DNA of 64,000 nt from Oligoflexus sp. (GTDB taxonomy: Bacteria > Bdellovibrionota_B > Oligoflexia > Oligoflexales > Oligoflexaceae). Position 1 is the first letter of the stretch. The number at the start of each line of letters is the position of its first letter. The notes below the pieces were generated by a model. It had not been told where the DNA came from. It searched no databases and saw only the letters and a list, made by a program, of their open reading frames with translations. This document shows, piece by piece, positions 34,197 through 43,255 of this stretch. The translations under genes were made by a program, and so were the position numbers. The DNA lies in assembly GCF_035712445.1 (NCBI RefSeq), contig NZ_DASTAT010000002.1, positions 31,530 to 95,529 of the forward strand. The letters are read 5' to 3'.

Positions 34197-35708
34197 TCAG
34201 GGTTCCGTCCATCCACCTAAAACCATCAGCCGCACTCCCTGCAATATGAGCCCTGGAACAAAGGGCGAGTCAAGCAAAATGCTCAAAATTTCACCATCCC
34301 CACCCGTGCAGATAAGCTCCCATTGCGTACCCGGCCAGGCCTGCTCCAATTCCTTGCGCAGTCCCATGACAGCCAGACTGGTTTCATTCAAAACCCCGTG
34401 CAGCATGGCCGAGCGGGTATCACGACCCAGCAGTTCCCCGCGGGCCAGCTTTTTGCCGTCCAGGTCGGATAATTTGAGCAGGGGAAGTTTCGCCGTTCTC
34501 TGATGCATGGCATCGAGTTTCATCTGAAGACCGGGAAGGACATAGCCGCCGAGGTAATGACGATCGCCATGAAGGACCTCGATGGTCACGCAGGTGCCGG
34601 CGCTGACGACGATCAGGTTGCGTCCCGGCAGAGCTTCCTGCGCCGCCTCCACCATGGCCGCGCGATCGATTCCAAGGTCTGGAAAATGATAGCGTTCAAA
34701 GCGAACCCTGAGAGGCCGCTTCGGAACCTGGACCAATTGAAAACCCAGCTCATGAAGAAGCTTCGTCGCAACTTCGCGCGCGGCATCCGCCACCGAGATC
34801 GCATGAACCGGCCAGCCCGGGGGCAGCCCGGCTTCACGCAAGGGTTTCAGGATTTCCAAAACTGTTTCCCGCGGATCAGCCGGATGAAAGCGCAGCAGCA
34901 AAGGCTGATTGTTTCGGTCGCGCGGATTTTTATAAAGGGCCAGCTTCGTCAGCGTATTGCCGATATCCGCGACGACCAAAGGCCAGTCCTTGTCCTGCTG
35001 ATAAATCCACTGATAATCATGACGAACGGACGTCAGAACCTGATCGGCGTGCGACTGCATATCACGGACATGCAGCGCTCCTTCGGCATCGAAATTTTGC
35101 AGACGCACCAAATGATTCTGCCCGTCCACCCAAAGCTGCCCGGGTTCGATGGTAAAGCTTGAAAAGTCCTGAAGGAGTTGCGGTTCAGGCAGCGCGGTCC
35201 GAAGATGTTCCGCCAGCGAATCGGCGAGCATCGGCAGGGGCGTCGCGGTCCTGTGACCCAGAATCTTATCCACCGAAATGCTGCGCTGCTCAGGAACGTC
35301 CGGGGCCTCGTGAATATTGATGCCGACACCGAGCATCAAAGGTCCCCAGGTCCCGCCCTGCACGCTGCTTTCACAGAGGATGCCCGCCAGCTTTTGACCG
35401 GCGTAAAGAATATCATTGGGCCATTTGATGGTCGCCCGGAAACCAAATTCCCGGCGCAGCCAGAGCGCGACCGCCGTCGCTGCGAGAAGGGGCCACTGCC
35501 CCTGTTTGGTGTGGGCGAGTTCCTGGCTATCCATAACAAGAGTGAGATAGACACCGCCTTCGGGACTCGACCAGGTTTTTCCCGATCGCCCACGGCCCTG
35601 GGTCTGTTGCTGACTGATCACGGCAAAGGGAGGAGCTTCCCCGCCTTCAACGAGGCGGGCGGCGTGAGACGAGGTGGAATCCAGAGTCTCGAAGCGGAAT
35701 ATTTTCAT
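34197..35708 (-). CDS. Bifunctional BirA biotin ligase / type III pantothenate kinase fusion
   Basis: A 503-residue fusion. Residues 1-235 form a biotin-protein ligase with GRGRSGKTWSSPEGG (39-52) for biotinyl-AMP and KWPNDI (95-100). The N-terminal DNA-binding domain of classic BirA is absent, so it should not repress biotin genes. From residue 243 comes a CoaX-type kinase: DIGNTLTKLALYK for ATP, and VSAGTCVTIEV further on. CoaX makes 4'-phosphopantothenate, the first step to CoA. The same fusion is known in Neisseria and relatives. It overlaps nadC by four bases, so biotin, CoA and NAD functions share one transcript. Confidence 0.93.
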   Translation of the reverse strand: MKIFRFETLDSTSSHAARLVEGGEAPPFAVISQQQTQGRGRSGKTWSSPEGGVYLTLVMDSQELAHTKQGQWPLLAATAVALWLRREFGFRATIKWPNDILYAGQKLAGILCESSVQGGTWGPLMLGVGINIHEAPDVPEQRSISVDKILGHRTATPLPMLADSLAEHLRTALPEPQLLQDFSSFTIEPGQLWVDGQNHLVRLQNFDAEGALHVRDMQSHADQVLTSVRHDYQWIYQQDKDWPLVVADIGNTLTKLALYKNPRDRNNQPLLLRFHPADPRETVLEILKPLREAGLPPGWPVHAISVADAAREVATKLLHELGFQLVQVPKRPLRVRFERYHFPDLGIDRAAMVEAAQEALPGRNLIVVSAGTCVTIEVLHGDRHYLGGYVLPGLQMKLDAMHQRTAKLPLLKLSDLDGKKLARGELLGRDTRSAMLHGVLNETSLAVMGLRKELEQAWPGTQWELICTGGDGEILSILLDSPFVPGLILQGVRLMVLGGWTEP

Positions 35709-36547
35709 ACATCAAAAAGCAGCGAAAGATCGGACCAGCGAGCACCCGTGATGACAGACGAGGTGGAAATGAAATCCACTCCGGTTTCGGCGATCTCGCG
35801 GATATTGTGCAGGCGCACATTGCCCGAGGCTTCCACCAAAGCCTTGCCGTTGATAAGGGACACGGCTTCCTTCATCATGCCGACGCTCATATTGTCGAGC
35901 ATGATGATATCAGCGCCCGCGCTCAAGGCTTCCTTCACTTCGTCGAGGTTGGTCGTCTCGACTTCAATCTTCAAAGTGGGAGGGAGGCTTTCGTGCAGAC
36001 GGCCCAAAGCCGCGGTGATGCCACCGGCCGCGCGGATATGATTTTCTTTGACGATCACGCCATCGCACAGTCCAAAGCGATGATTGCGCGCGCCACCGAT
36101 CACGGTCGCGGATTTTTCGAGGATGCGCAGACCCGGTGTGGTCTTGCGCGTATCAAGCAGCTGAGTGCGCGTGCCGTCAAGGGCCTTCACGAGTTCGCGG
36201 GTCAGCGTTGCGATCCCGCACATGCGGGCCATCAGGTTCAAGGCCACGCGCTCGGCTTTCAGGATACTGCGGGCGCGACCTTCGATGGAAAGGAGTTCGG
36301 TGCGATTCTCGGCAGCCGTGCCATTGCTGGCTTTGATCTGAACATTGAGCTGAGGATCGACTTTGTGAAACACAGCAGCCGCCACATCCACGCCGGCGAT
36401 CAGAGTCGCTTCCTTGCAGATGATGCGCGCGCGTGCCGGGCGATTGGCTTCCACACAAAGGTCGGTGGTCCAGTCGCCGTAACCCCAGTCCTCTTCCAAT
36501 GCTTTTTGAATAATGGGTTCGATCTGGATACTATGCAATTCGTGCAT
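35705..36547 (-). CDS. nadC: Nicotinate-nucleotide pyrophosphorylase (carboxylating)
   Basis: A 280-residue NadC of normal length. It joins quinolinate and PRPP to give nicotinate mononucleotide, with loss of CO2, in de novo NAD synthesis. Diagnostic segments: EEDWGYGDWTTD at the start, the RARSILKAERVALN helix, LDTRKTTPGLR, GGARNHRFGLCDGVIVKENH and the GADIIMLDNMS strand. An SD of five G lies seven bases before the ATG. Neither nadA nor nadB is in the window. It is the first gene of a two-gene unit with birA-coaX. Confidence 0.96.
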   Translation of the reverse strand: MHELHSIQIEPIIQKALEEDWGYGDWTTDLCVEANRPARARIICKEATLIAGVDVAAAVFHKVDPQLNVQIKASNGTAAENRTELLSIEGRARSILKAERVALNLMARMCGIATLTRELVKALDGTRTQLLDTRKTTPGLRILEKSATVIGGARNHRFGLCDGVIVKENHIRAAGGITAALGRLHESLPPTLKIEVETTNLDEVKEALSAGADIIMLDNMSVGMMKEAVSLINGKALVEASGNVRLHNIREIAETGVDFISTSSVITGARWSDLSLLFDV

Positions 36548-36625
36548 GATAAGCCCCCTTGGCGGATAGCGAATAGGCGTCGCTTCCGAGGAATACAGCC
36601 TCAGGGGGCCAGCGTCAAGTCCGCC

Positions 36626-37702
36626 TCAATCCATCAGCAAGCGACTGCGATCCTGGGTCAGACGGTCGAGTTCCCGCTGAATGAGTTCCCGCGCGATACC
36701 GGCGAAATGTTTGCGGCAATAGTCCTCGACCGCCACGCGGACCAGCTTCTCCATTTCCTCCTGGAGCATAGGTTCCAAAAGGTTACCGAGGTGGCTTCCC
36801 GCCGGGCGTGGACCTTCCCAGCCCGCATGGGACTCGGTACGGCCCCCAGGCATGGCGGCCGCAACCGGCGAGGGTAAGGGATCTTCATCTTCCAAAGAGA
36901 AGCTCATCGTATTGCGAATGGTTTCGACAGGCGCTTCCTTGCGACCGAAATTTCCCGAGTTGCCCATGGGATTGGTCGAAGGATTTGCATGAAACGAAGC
37001 GCGATCGGCAGGCGCTGCGTTCTGCATGGAACGCATTTCCGCTGCGACCTGGGTCTGCGCTGCGGCGCGCACTTCCGAGACGATGGTTTGCGCCATGGTG
37101 CGAGGCTCGGGAGCCGACGCCGACATCGGGGCTGCCCCGCGTTCATTCAGGCCCAAATCAAATCCACCCGTCTGCGTCGATTCAGGAGGAAAACTGGAAA
37201 AATCATGCCCGGGACGCGGCGTGCGCACCGGCGGTGGTGGTGGTGGCATGGCAACCGCTGGCTGGGCATGCGCCTGGGGCGCCGGGGCTGCAGCCACTCC
37301 CGCACTTGCGGCGATGGCGGCTTCTCCGCGATAGGGGAGAGCACGACCCAAGGCCTGCCTTGTGATCGAAAGCAGCTGCGCGCCATCGAAAGGTTTTTTC
37401 AGAAAATGCTGAAAGCCTGCGGCCCGGAATTGAGCTTCATCAATATTATCGTAGCTGCCTTCAAGGATGATGAAGGGAGCCTGCGGAGCCTGCGCTTTCA
37501 AGGAAAGAAAATCCTGCACGCCCTGCACGCCACCGAGAGCGGCATCGGCAATCACCAGCGAAGGCGTATGCGACATGATTTCACGGGCTGCTTCCTGGCA
37601 GCTGTCCGCTTCACTAATAACGACGTCATAGCCTTGAAAAGCCAGCTTGATGACACGTTGAATGGTGGATGAATCGTCGATGACCAGCCATCGCTCTGCC
37701 AT
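36626..37702 (-). CDS. Response regulator with long linker and conserved C-terminal helix
   Basis: A 358-residue protein. The receiver domain (1-120) has the acidic pair in VIDDSS, the phospho-accepting Asp near 53 in LVIADAAL and the Lys of FLKKPF. Residues 130-300 are Ala/Pro-rich and disordered. The C-terminal 50 residues (MLQEEMEKLVRVAVEDYCRKHFAGIARELIQ, written here only in outline) form the amphipathic helix seen at the end of many delta-proteobacterial receiver proteins. There is no DNA-binding domain, so its output is likely protein-protein contact. Its kinase is not identified; a hairpin overlaps its ribosome-binding site. Confidence 0.85.
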   Translation of the reverse strand: MAERWLVIDDSSTIQRVIKLAFQGYDVVISEADSCQEAAREIMSHTPSLVIADAALGGVQGVQDFLSLKAQAPQAPFIILEGSYDNIDEAQFRAAGFQHFLKKPFDGAQLLSITRQALGRALPYRGEAAIAASAGVAAAPAPQAHAQPAVAMPPPPPPVRTPRPGHDFSSFPPESTQTGGFDLGLNERGAAPMSASAPEPRTMAQTIVSEVRAAAQTQVAAEMRSMQNAAPADRASFHANPSTNPMGNSGNFGRKEAPVETIRNTMSFSLEDEDPLPSPVAAAMPGGRTESHAGWEGPRPAGSHLGNLLEPMLQEEMEKLVRVAVEDYCRKHFAGIARELIQRELDRLTQDRSRLLMD

Positions 37703-37728
37703 AAAACCCCCACTGACGGTGTGGGGTT
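37703..37728 (-). terminator. Terminator-like hairpin overlapping the response regulator SD
   Basis: On the minus strand an 8-bp stem with one bulge (37705-37713 with 37721-37728) is followed by TTTT and then the ATG of the response regulator at 37702. The right-hand arm supplies the run of G that would be its SD. It could end the upstream gene's transcript or gate translation of the next. Confidence 0.55.
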
Positions 37729-37763
37729 CATTTTATCACAGAGCGCCGGGAATTGTCGCGGAA

Positions 37764-38066
37764 TCAGGAGGCGAGGCGGCGTTCCAACTTCTCGTTGACC
37801 ACGACCAGGATCAGCTGGCGAACGTGATTGCGGTTCTCTTCGATGGCCCGCAGCACGAGAGCGTAATCATCCCAGGTGAAGTGCGTGGTCCGACGACTGT
37901 TCAACTCCTTGAAGCATTTCATGCGGAGATTCTCAAGATAAACAGCCTTGGACTCATAAAGGCTTTTCAAGGTATCTGGATCCAGGCCATCGGCAAGGAT
38001 GGGCTTGATCAATTCGCCCATGATTTCCTTGTAGGTTTCGTAATCGGTAGGATGGCGCTCGCCCAT
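37764..38066 (-). CDS. Hypothetical 100-residue helical protein
   Basis: A soluble, mostly alpha-helical protein with no signal peptide. It is rich in charged residues (KSLYESKAVYLENLRMKCF, then RRTTHFTWDDYALVLRAIEEN). I recognise no family. A good SD (GGAGAG) lies before the ATG. It precedes the response regulator on the same strand, separated by 61 bases that hold a hairpin. Confidence 0.65.
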   Translation of the reverse strand: MGERHPTDYETYKEIMGELIKPILADGLDPDTLKSLYESKAVYLENLRMKCFKELNSRRTTHFTWDDYALVLRAIEENRNHVRQLILVVVNEKLERRLAS

Positions 38067-38265
38067 GTAATCTCTCCACAGGATTCGTCGTGATGATAAC
38101 CTCTTGTCGTCGTTTTCATGCGAAACTTAAGAACGCGGGCCCCGCGCAGTTTGGGGAATTCGGGCAAAAAAGGCCTGCAGCCTGACTCATTGCGCCTGTT
38201 TACCACCCTTGCACAAGCCTCAGAGTCCGACTACACTGGTGGGACCGAAAACAAGGAGTGAGCGA

Positions 38266-38961
38266 GTGAGTCTCCAAAATGGAAGTTTCTCCCTGACCCG
38301 TTATCAAGTGTTGGGGCGGACAAAGCGGCTTTCTGTCGCCGAACTGAATCAAAAACTGCACGGTTATCAGGCCCGTCCTATATCACTGCAATCCGCGGCC
38401 CGTGAAATCGACTACGGCTGGGTGCTTCCCGATAATCCCGAGCTTGAAGACTTTGTTGACCGTCAGACCGCATGGGACATCAGTGACTGCCTCTATGAAG
38501 ACGGTGTGCTCCTCCGTCTGCGCATTGAAAGGCGCGCCGTGCCGGGGCAACTCCTGCAGGAAATCGTCAAGCAGCGTTGGTCGGAGCGCAAGCCGCCCGA
38601 GGAAACGGAAGAACCGCAACGCGTTCTGAAAAAGCAGGTCCTGGATGAAGTGAAAGAAGAGCTTCTGCGCATGAGCCTGCCTTCGGTCAGCTACGTGGAT
38701 GCTTTCTGGAAGGACCAGGAAGACCGTATCTATCTGTTTTCACAAAGCAAAATGGCACGTGAGGCCTTCGAAGACCTCTTCCATAAGACCTTCGGCAAAC
38801 CCCATAAGATCGGCATCTTCCGGCTTTTACCACCCTTGCTCGGCATCAGCCCCGACGCGTGGCAAAGCCCGGCCGAGCACAACGAGTACCTGCAGCGCAT
38901 CGTGCATACCCTGCCTGTGAGGTCCGGTCGCGCCATTGAGACAGAGGCCCCACCCTTCTGA
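38266..38961 (+). CDS. RdgC-like recombination-associated protein (divergent, short)
   Basis: A 231-residue protein starting at GTG 38266, with AAGGAG eight bases ahead. It follows the RdgC pattern: YGWVLPDNPE near residue 50 (GWV of E. coli RdgC), an acidic and basic helix around KKQVLDEVKEELLRMSLP, the VDAFW strand and AREAFEDLFHKTFG. RdgC forms ring-shaped dimers on DNA and limits RecA loading. At 231 residues it lacks part of the C-terminal half of the 303-residue E. coli protein. Family assignment is moderate. Confidence 0.62.
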   Translation: MSLQNGSFSLTRYQVLGRTKRLSVAELNQKLHGYQARPISLQSAAREIDYGWVLPDNPELEDFVDRQTAWDISDCLYEDGVLLRLRIERRAVPGQLLQEIVKQRWSERKPPEETEEPQRVLKKQVLDEVKEELLRMSLPSVSYVDAFWKDQEDRIYLFSQSKMAREAFEDLFHKTFGKPHKIGIFRLLPPLLGISPDAWQSPAEHNEYLQRIVHTLPVRSGRAIETEAPPF

Positions 38962-39073
38962 ACCAAAAAATTTTAGATTTTGTGTCAATTTGAAGTAAGT
39001 TGGCGCGTTTTCAGCTGCGTAGGCCATAAATTGGTTGTAAAAGAATACTCCTTACTGACCGGAGATTAAGTCG

Positions 39074-39652
39074 ATGTTTGATAAAGAAACCCGCGTGGAG
39101 CTTGGTGAATGGTTTTTCAAGGCGCGTGACTATACGCCCATTCCCCTGATTTTTCTGTTGCTCATCTTCGGTCATCCGACCGTGAAATCCGCAACGATTG
39201 GTTTGCTCCTGATCATGGTGGGCGAACTTTTCCGCATCTATAGCGTGGGTTTCATCGGCACCATCTCGCGGACCCGTTCGCAGAGCACAGGCGGCCGCCT
39301 CATCACTGAAGGCCCCTTCTCGTATGTGCGGAACCCGCTCTACGTCGCGAACTTTCTGATCACGCTCGGCTTCACGGTCTTCGGCGGCAGCCTCTGGCTC
39401 CTGGCTCTGACTGTGCTTCTTTTCGTGGTGCAGTATTATTTCATCGTCGCTTATGAAGAGAATCTTCTTCTGGCGAAATTCGGCGAGGAATATGACGAGT
39501 ATCGTCTGCGCGTGCCCCGCTGGATTCCTGATCGTTGGCCGAACCTTGATCAAATGATGTGGCCGGACACGTTCACTCCCGCTCTGAAGAGCGAGAAGCG
39601 CACCCTGACTACGATCTTTTCTTTGATTTTCCTTTTGGCTCTGTTTGCATAA
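39074..39652 (+). CDS. Isoprenylcysteine methyltransferase/PEMT-like membrane methyltransferase
   Basis: A 192-residue membrane protein with about four helices. The C-terminal motif set of the family is intact: TEGPFSYVRNPLYVANFL, which binds S-adenosylmethionine, and EENLLLAKFGEEYDEY followed by VPRWIP. Bacterial members methylate lipids or small hydrophobic molecules; the true substrate is unknown. A good SD (GGAG) precedes the start. It ends close to the convergent repeat-rich gene. Confidence 0.85.
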   Translation: MFDKETRVELGEWFFKARDYTPIPLIFLLLIFGHPTVKSATIGLLLIMVGELFRIYSVGFIGTISRTRSQSTGGRLITEGPFSYVRNPLYVANFLITLGFTVFGGSLWLLALTVLLFVVQYYFIVAYEENLLLAKFGEEYDEYRLRVPRWIPDRWPNLDQMMWPDTFTPALKSEKRTLTTIFSLIFLLALFA

Positions 39653-39674
39653 GACAGCAGGGGTTGAGGGCCCG

Positions 39675-42185
39675 TCAGGCGAGAAGCGTGGCGGGCAGTA
39701 GATCCTCCCGCTCCGCGAGCCTTTCACAGAAGACCATCGGTCCTTCCTCTTCCAGCCAGTGCCAGCCCTTCAGTCCAAGCTCGGGCCAGATCACCATGAG
39801 AAAGCGATAGGATTCCTGATACCAGCTGAGATCCAGCCCCGGTACGATCACGGCGTGAATCACATTCAGCATGCGACGCAGTTGCCGTTCCTTTAACAGG
39901 GACTGCAGATAATCAGCGAAGAAGACCACGGTCTGATCACCGATTTTCAAGGCGCCCAGCAGTTGATGCAAAGCCTTGGGCTGCAGCTCTTCAAAGAGAA
40001 ACGCGAGGAACCTTTGTTCGGCGGCGGCCTGCCTGGGCCCTTCGAGAACGCGCATCAGGATGCTCAAGACTTCCTGCTGCTCGTCGCGACTGGAATGTTC
40101 CCCGAGAAGACGCAGCACAAAATCACTCGCATGACTGCGGCTGATCTGAAGGCCGGAGAGCAGACGCAATCGATCGCGCAGAAGATTCCAACGCGGCTCG
40201 GATGGTTGCGCGCCGGCTTTCGCCTGCGATGGCGCCGGTGCGGGAGTCGGCATGGGGATGGCCGGCGTCGGTGTCACAGGAACAGAACGGGGTTCCGCCA
40301 TTTCCTTGGGAAATGGAATGGGCTCACGGACCGGAGCTTCCCGCATGCCCGAGAAAGGATCACGGGCGGCCTGAGAAGGCGGTGCGGGGTCTCGAACCAC
40401 TGCGAAGGGATCCAACGATTCGCGACCTTTGGCAAATGGATCGCGAGCCGGCGCAGGATTTGCGGCTTTCGCGGGGGCAAAGACATCGGGAATGGGATCC
40501 GGTGGCCGCGCGGGGGCGAATGCGTCACGTTCCGACGAGCGGGCGGGCACATCACGCTCTGTGGGCCGCGCGGGGGCAAATGCATCGCGTTCCGTTGCGC
40601 GGGCGAATGCATCGCGTTCCGACGAGCGATCAGGTTCTGGTGCGCGAGCGAAAGCATCACGTTCCGTTGCGCGCGCAGGTGCATCACGTTCTGGTGCTCG
40701 GGCGAAAGCATCACGCTCCGATGAGCGGGCAGATGCATCACGTTCTGGTGAACGTGCGAAAGCATCAGGTTCCGACGAGCGAGCAGGCGCCTCGCGTTTC
40801 GGTGGAGCCTGATCGCGGACCCCTGCAAAAGGATCTTTGGCCTTATTTTTCGAAGCTGCGGCGGCCTTGGCTTCCCGCGGCGAGACGAATTCATAAGGCG
40901 GAATATCAAAATCACGCGGAGGAAACGCCGGCTCCACAGGCATCTGGGCCTTCAGAAGTTCCTCGGGATCGAGCTGCGTCGTGGCCTCGTCATCATAAGG
41001 AATCGGCGCGCTCATAAGATTGGATTCAGGCAGAATCTCGGTGTTTTCCAAAGGCGATGGGGCGACGGCGGAATTAGCCAGATCATAGGAAAAGGGCTTG
41101 CGGGTTTCCTGCCGGGACATGCTGCGCTGCGATGAAGACTCGGGAAAATGCACCTGCTGCGATTCCTGGAACATCGCATTGGAATCCGGCGCATACTCGC
41201 TCGGATCAAGGGCTGCCCGTGAGCGAGGCTTCGCCGGCGCTTCCTTCGATCCCCGATTGGATTTTTCGGACGGCTGAGGATCTTTCCCCGGGTTTGCGCT
41301 GCTATTCTGAGCGAAGACATCCGTGCTCTCAAACACCGACTGAATATTGCGTGGCCGCGGCGGATCGCGATCTTCCGGATTTTCCAGAAGATTCGGCCCC
41401 ACCTTCAGGCCCGAGACTTTGGACAGCGACGAACGGCGCGTGGTTTCTTCCGGCTGATCATCGGTTTCCTCAAGGCTCTTATCATAGAATTCCTTGGGCC
41501 CCGTGAAAGAATTCGCAGGATCAGCAGCAGGCGTTTTACTCCGCTTCGGAGCATAGCCGAACATATCCGCGGAATACTGAGCATCACCCGACGCAGGCTG
41601 GGCCGTCGGCGGCACGGATTTTTGTGCAGGACGTGGCGGCGAGGGCGGTATGCTATCCGCTTCGGACGGTTTATGCTGCTGGGTGCGCTCATCATCCTGC
41701 GCTTCGTCATCCAGCTCGGGTGATGGCAGACGGAAGTGAACGCGAGCCTGACGAACCGGCAAAGGCACATCAGGAGCCGGCTCGTCCTCCTCTTCGGCCT
41801 GAGGCAGATTCGGAGGTGGCGTCCGGCCACGCGTGACGGTGTTTTCACGCGCGACATCGCTTTGGAGTTTATTGATTTCATCCCGAACGAGGGCGGCGTT
41901 TTCCATTTTCTCAAGCTTGAGAAAACAGGATTCCACATCCTTCAGCGCCCCGATTTCATATTCCTTGGTGAGCTTTTCCTTGCGCGCTTCCTGAAGCTCA
42001 AGGGCAGCAGCTTTCAAGGCGGCATAAGGATTCGGCGTGAGCAGAAGACCGACCAGTTTTTTCAAATAAAGGATGCGCTCAAGGACATCCTCCTCAAGCA
42101 CCAGCGTCACAAAGCGATCGATCAAGGTCTCATTGGTGGGTTTGGCCTCGATCCGCTTCAGAAATTCTTCGAGTCCTTCCTTCAT
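39675..42185 (-). CDS. Large repeat-rich protein with helical end domains, unknown function
   Basis: An 836-residue protein. Residues 1-120 are helical and charged. About 120-640 is low-complexity and rich in Pro, Ala, Asp and Arg, with roughly ten copies of a 9-residue unit built on ERDAFARAP (around residues 460-560). The last 190 residues are a compact helical domain with several Trp (WYQESYRF, GWHWLEEEG). It has no signal peptide and no membrane helix. I recognise no family; a scaffold linking two helical domains by a flexible acidic-basic spacer is a reasonable picture, no more. Confidence 0.72.
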   Translation of the reverse strand: MKEGLEEFLKRIEAKPTNETLIDRFVTLVLEEDVLERILYLKKLVGLLLTPNPYAALKAAALELQEARKEKLTKEYEIGALKDVESCFLKLEKMENAALVRDEINKLQSDVARENTVTRGRTPPPNLPQAEEEDEPAPDVPLPVRQARVHFRLPSPELDDEAQDDERTQQHKPSEADSIPPSPPRPAQKSVPPTAQPASGDAQYSADMFGYAPKRSKTPAADPANSFTGPKEFYDKSLEETDDQPEETTRRSSLSKVSGLKVGPNLLENPEDRDPPRPRNIQSVFESTDVFAQNSSANPGKDPQPSEKSNRGSKEAPAKPRSRAALDPSEYAPDSNAMFQESQQVHFPESSSQRSMSRQETRKPFSYDLANSAVAPSPLENTEILPESNLMSAPIPYDDEATTQLDPEELLKAQMPVEPAFPPRDFDIPPYEFVSPREAKAAAASKNKAKDPFAGVRDQAPPKREAPARSSEPDAFARSPERDASARSSERDAFARAPERDAPARATERDAFARAPEPDRSSERDAFARATERDAFAPARPTERDVPARSSERDAFAPARPPDPIPDVFAPAKAANPAPARDPFAKGRESLDPFAVVRDPAPPSQAARDPFSGMREAPVREPIPFPKEMAEPRSVPVTPTPAIPMPTPAPAPSQAKAGAQPSEPRWNLLRDRLRLLSGLQISRSHASDFVLRLLGEHSSRDEQQEVLSILMRVLEGPRQAAAEQRFLAFLFEELQPKALHQLLGALKIGDQTVVFFADYLQSLLKERQLRRMLNVIHAVIVPGLDLSWYQESYRFLMVIWPELGLKGWHWLEEEGPMVFCERLAEREDLLPATLLA
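40500..40795 (-). repeat. In-frame tandem repeat coding for ERDAFAR units
   Basis: About ten imperfect copies of a roughly 27-base unit inside the gene above, encoding [ST]ERDAFARA-type units with variants such as ERDASARSS and ERDAFAPARP. Drift between copies shows it is not recent. Confidence 0.85.
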
Positions 42186-42291
42186 CCGCTCTCCCTCTTG
42201 CTTTCATTCTAACAGCTCCCCATCTTTTGCACTGGGGGCCGGCTGGGAAAGCTTTGCTGAGGGACGGACGGCGTTTTTTGCCGGGATCAGG

Positions 42292-43146
42292 TCAACGTTC
42301 GATCAGAAAAATACCGCTCACGATCAGGCAGGCCGCGACGATTTTCCGCCACTGAAAGCCTTCCTTCAGAACGAAAAAACTGAGGATCATGCCCATCAGA
42401 ACCGAGGTTTCCCGCAAGGGACCGACGATGCTGATGAGACCGCCGATGTGCTGAGCATAAAGGAACAAACTGTAACCCGCAGTGGAAACAGCGCCCCAGA
42501 GGATGGTCTGCCGCATGAAGGCAAGGCGATCCACGCGCGGAACCGTCGCGAATTCCCGCAGCTGCGGACGGGCCAGGATCAGGCACTGACCGATGTTGGA
42601 AATGAGGCAAACCGTCAAGGGAGGCAAAACCTGCACGGAGCGATGATCAATGGTCGTATAGAAACAGATGCAGACAGCGACCATAAGAGGCCAGGGTGAA
42701 TGCAAAAGCAGCTGCACGCGTTCGCGAAAAGCCCCCGGAGCGGTGGCCTGAATTCCAAAGAGAATGAGCCCCACACCCATCAGCGCCCACGGCCCGGGCC
42801 TTTCCTTGAAGAGCAGAAGACCCGCGATCACGATGAAGACCTGGGCAAGGCCGCGCGACACAGGATAGGCTATGGAAAAAGGCACGCGGCGATAGGATTC
42901 CGCGAGACAGAAGGTATAGGTGGCGTGCGAGACAATCGAAAGCATCGGAAAAAGCCAGAGTCTCGCCGACCAGGTGATGCGCGGCCACTCATAAAAAATC
43001 ACCAAGGGCGTAATGAAAAGACAGCCCCAGAATGTGATCCACCACAGGAAGGCACCCTTGTATTGAGTTTTCTTGGCCTGAAGATTCCAGATTGCATGCA
43101 GCAATGCGGACAAGAGCACAATCCAGAACGGCAGCTGATCAGACAT
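42292..43146 (-). CDS. EamA/DMT family transporter
   Basis: A 284-residue membrane protein with ten predicted helices in two EamA repeats. ATG 43146 has GAGG ten bases ahead; the open frame back to 43236 would overlap the divergent gene's SD. Typical stretches are HAIWNLQAKKTQ in helix 1 and PVSRGLAQVFIVIAGLLLF at the end of the first repeat. Such proteins export or import metabolites and drugs; the substrate cannot be told. Confidence 0.88.
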   Translation of the reverse strand: MSDQLPFWIVLLSALLHAIWNLQAKKTQYKGAFLWWITFWGCLFITPLVIFYEWPRITWSARLWLFPMLSIVSHATYTFCLAESYRRVPFSIAYPVSRGLAQVFIVIAGLLLFKERPGPWALMGVGLILFGIQATAPGAFRERVQLLLHSPWPLMVAVCICFYTTIDHRSVQVLPPLTVCLISNIGQCLILARPQLREFATVPRVDRLAFMRQTILWGAVSTAGYSLFLYAQHIGGLISIVGPLRETSVLMGMILSFFVLKEGFQWRKIVAACLIVSGIFLIER

Positions 43147-43255
43147 GCAGGGTACCCCTCTTCCCTCTTTTGTAACAAAGATGAGCGTGGAATTCCAACT
43201 TGCTTGAGCGCGTCCTTTTATGCCAGAGTATGCCAAATCCTTTCAGGAGGTGCCT

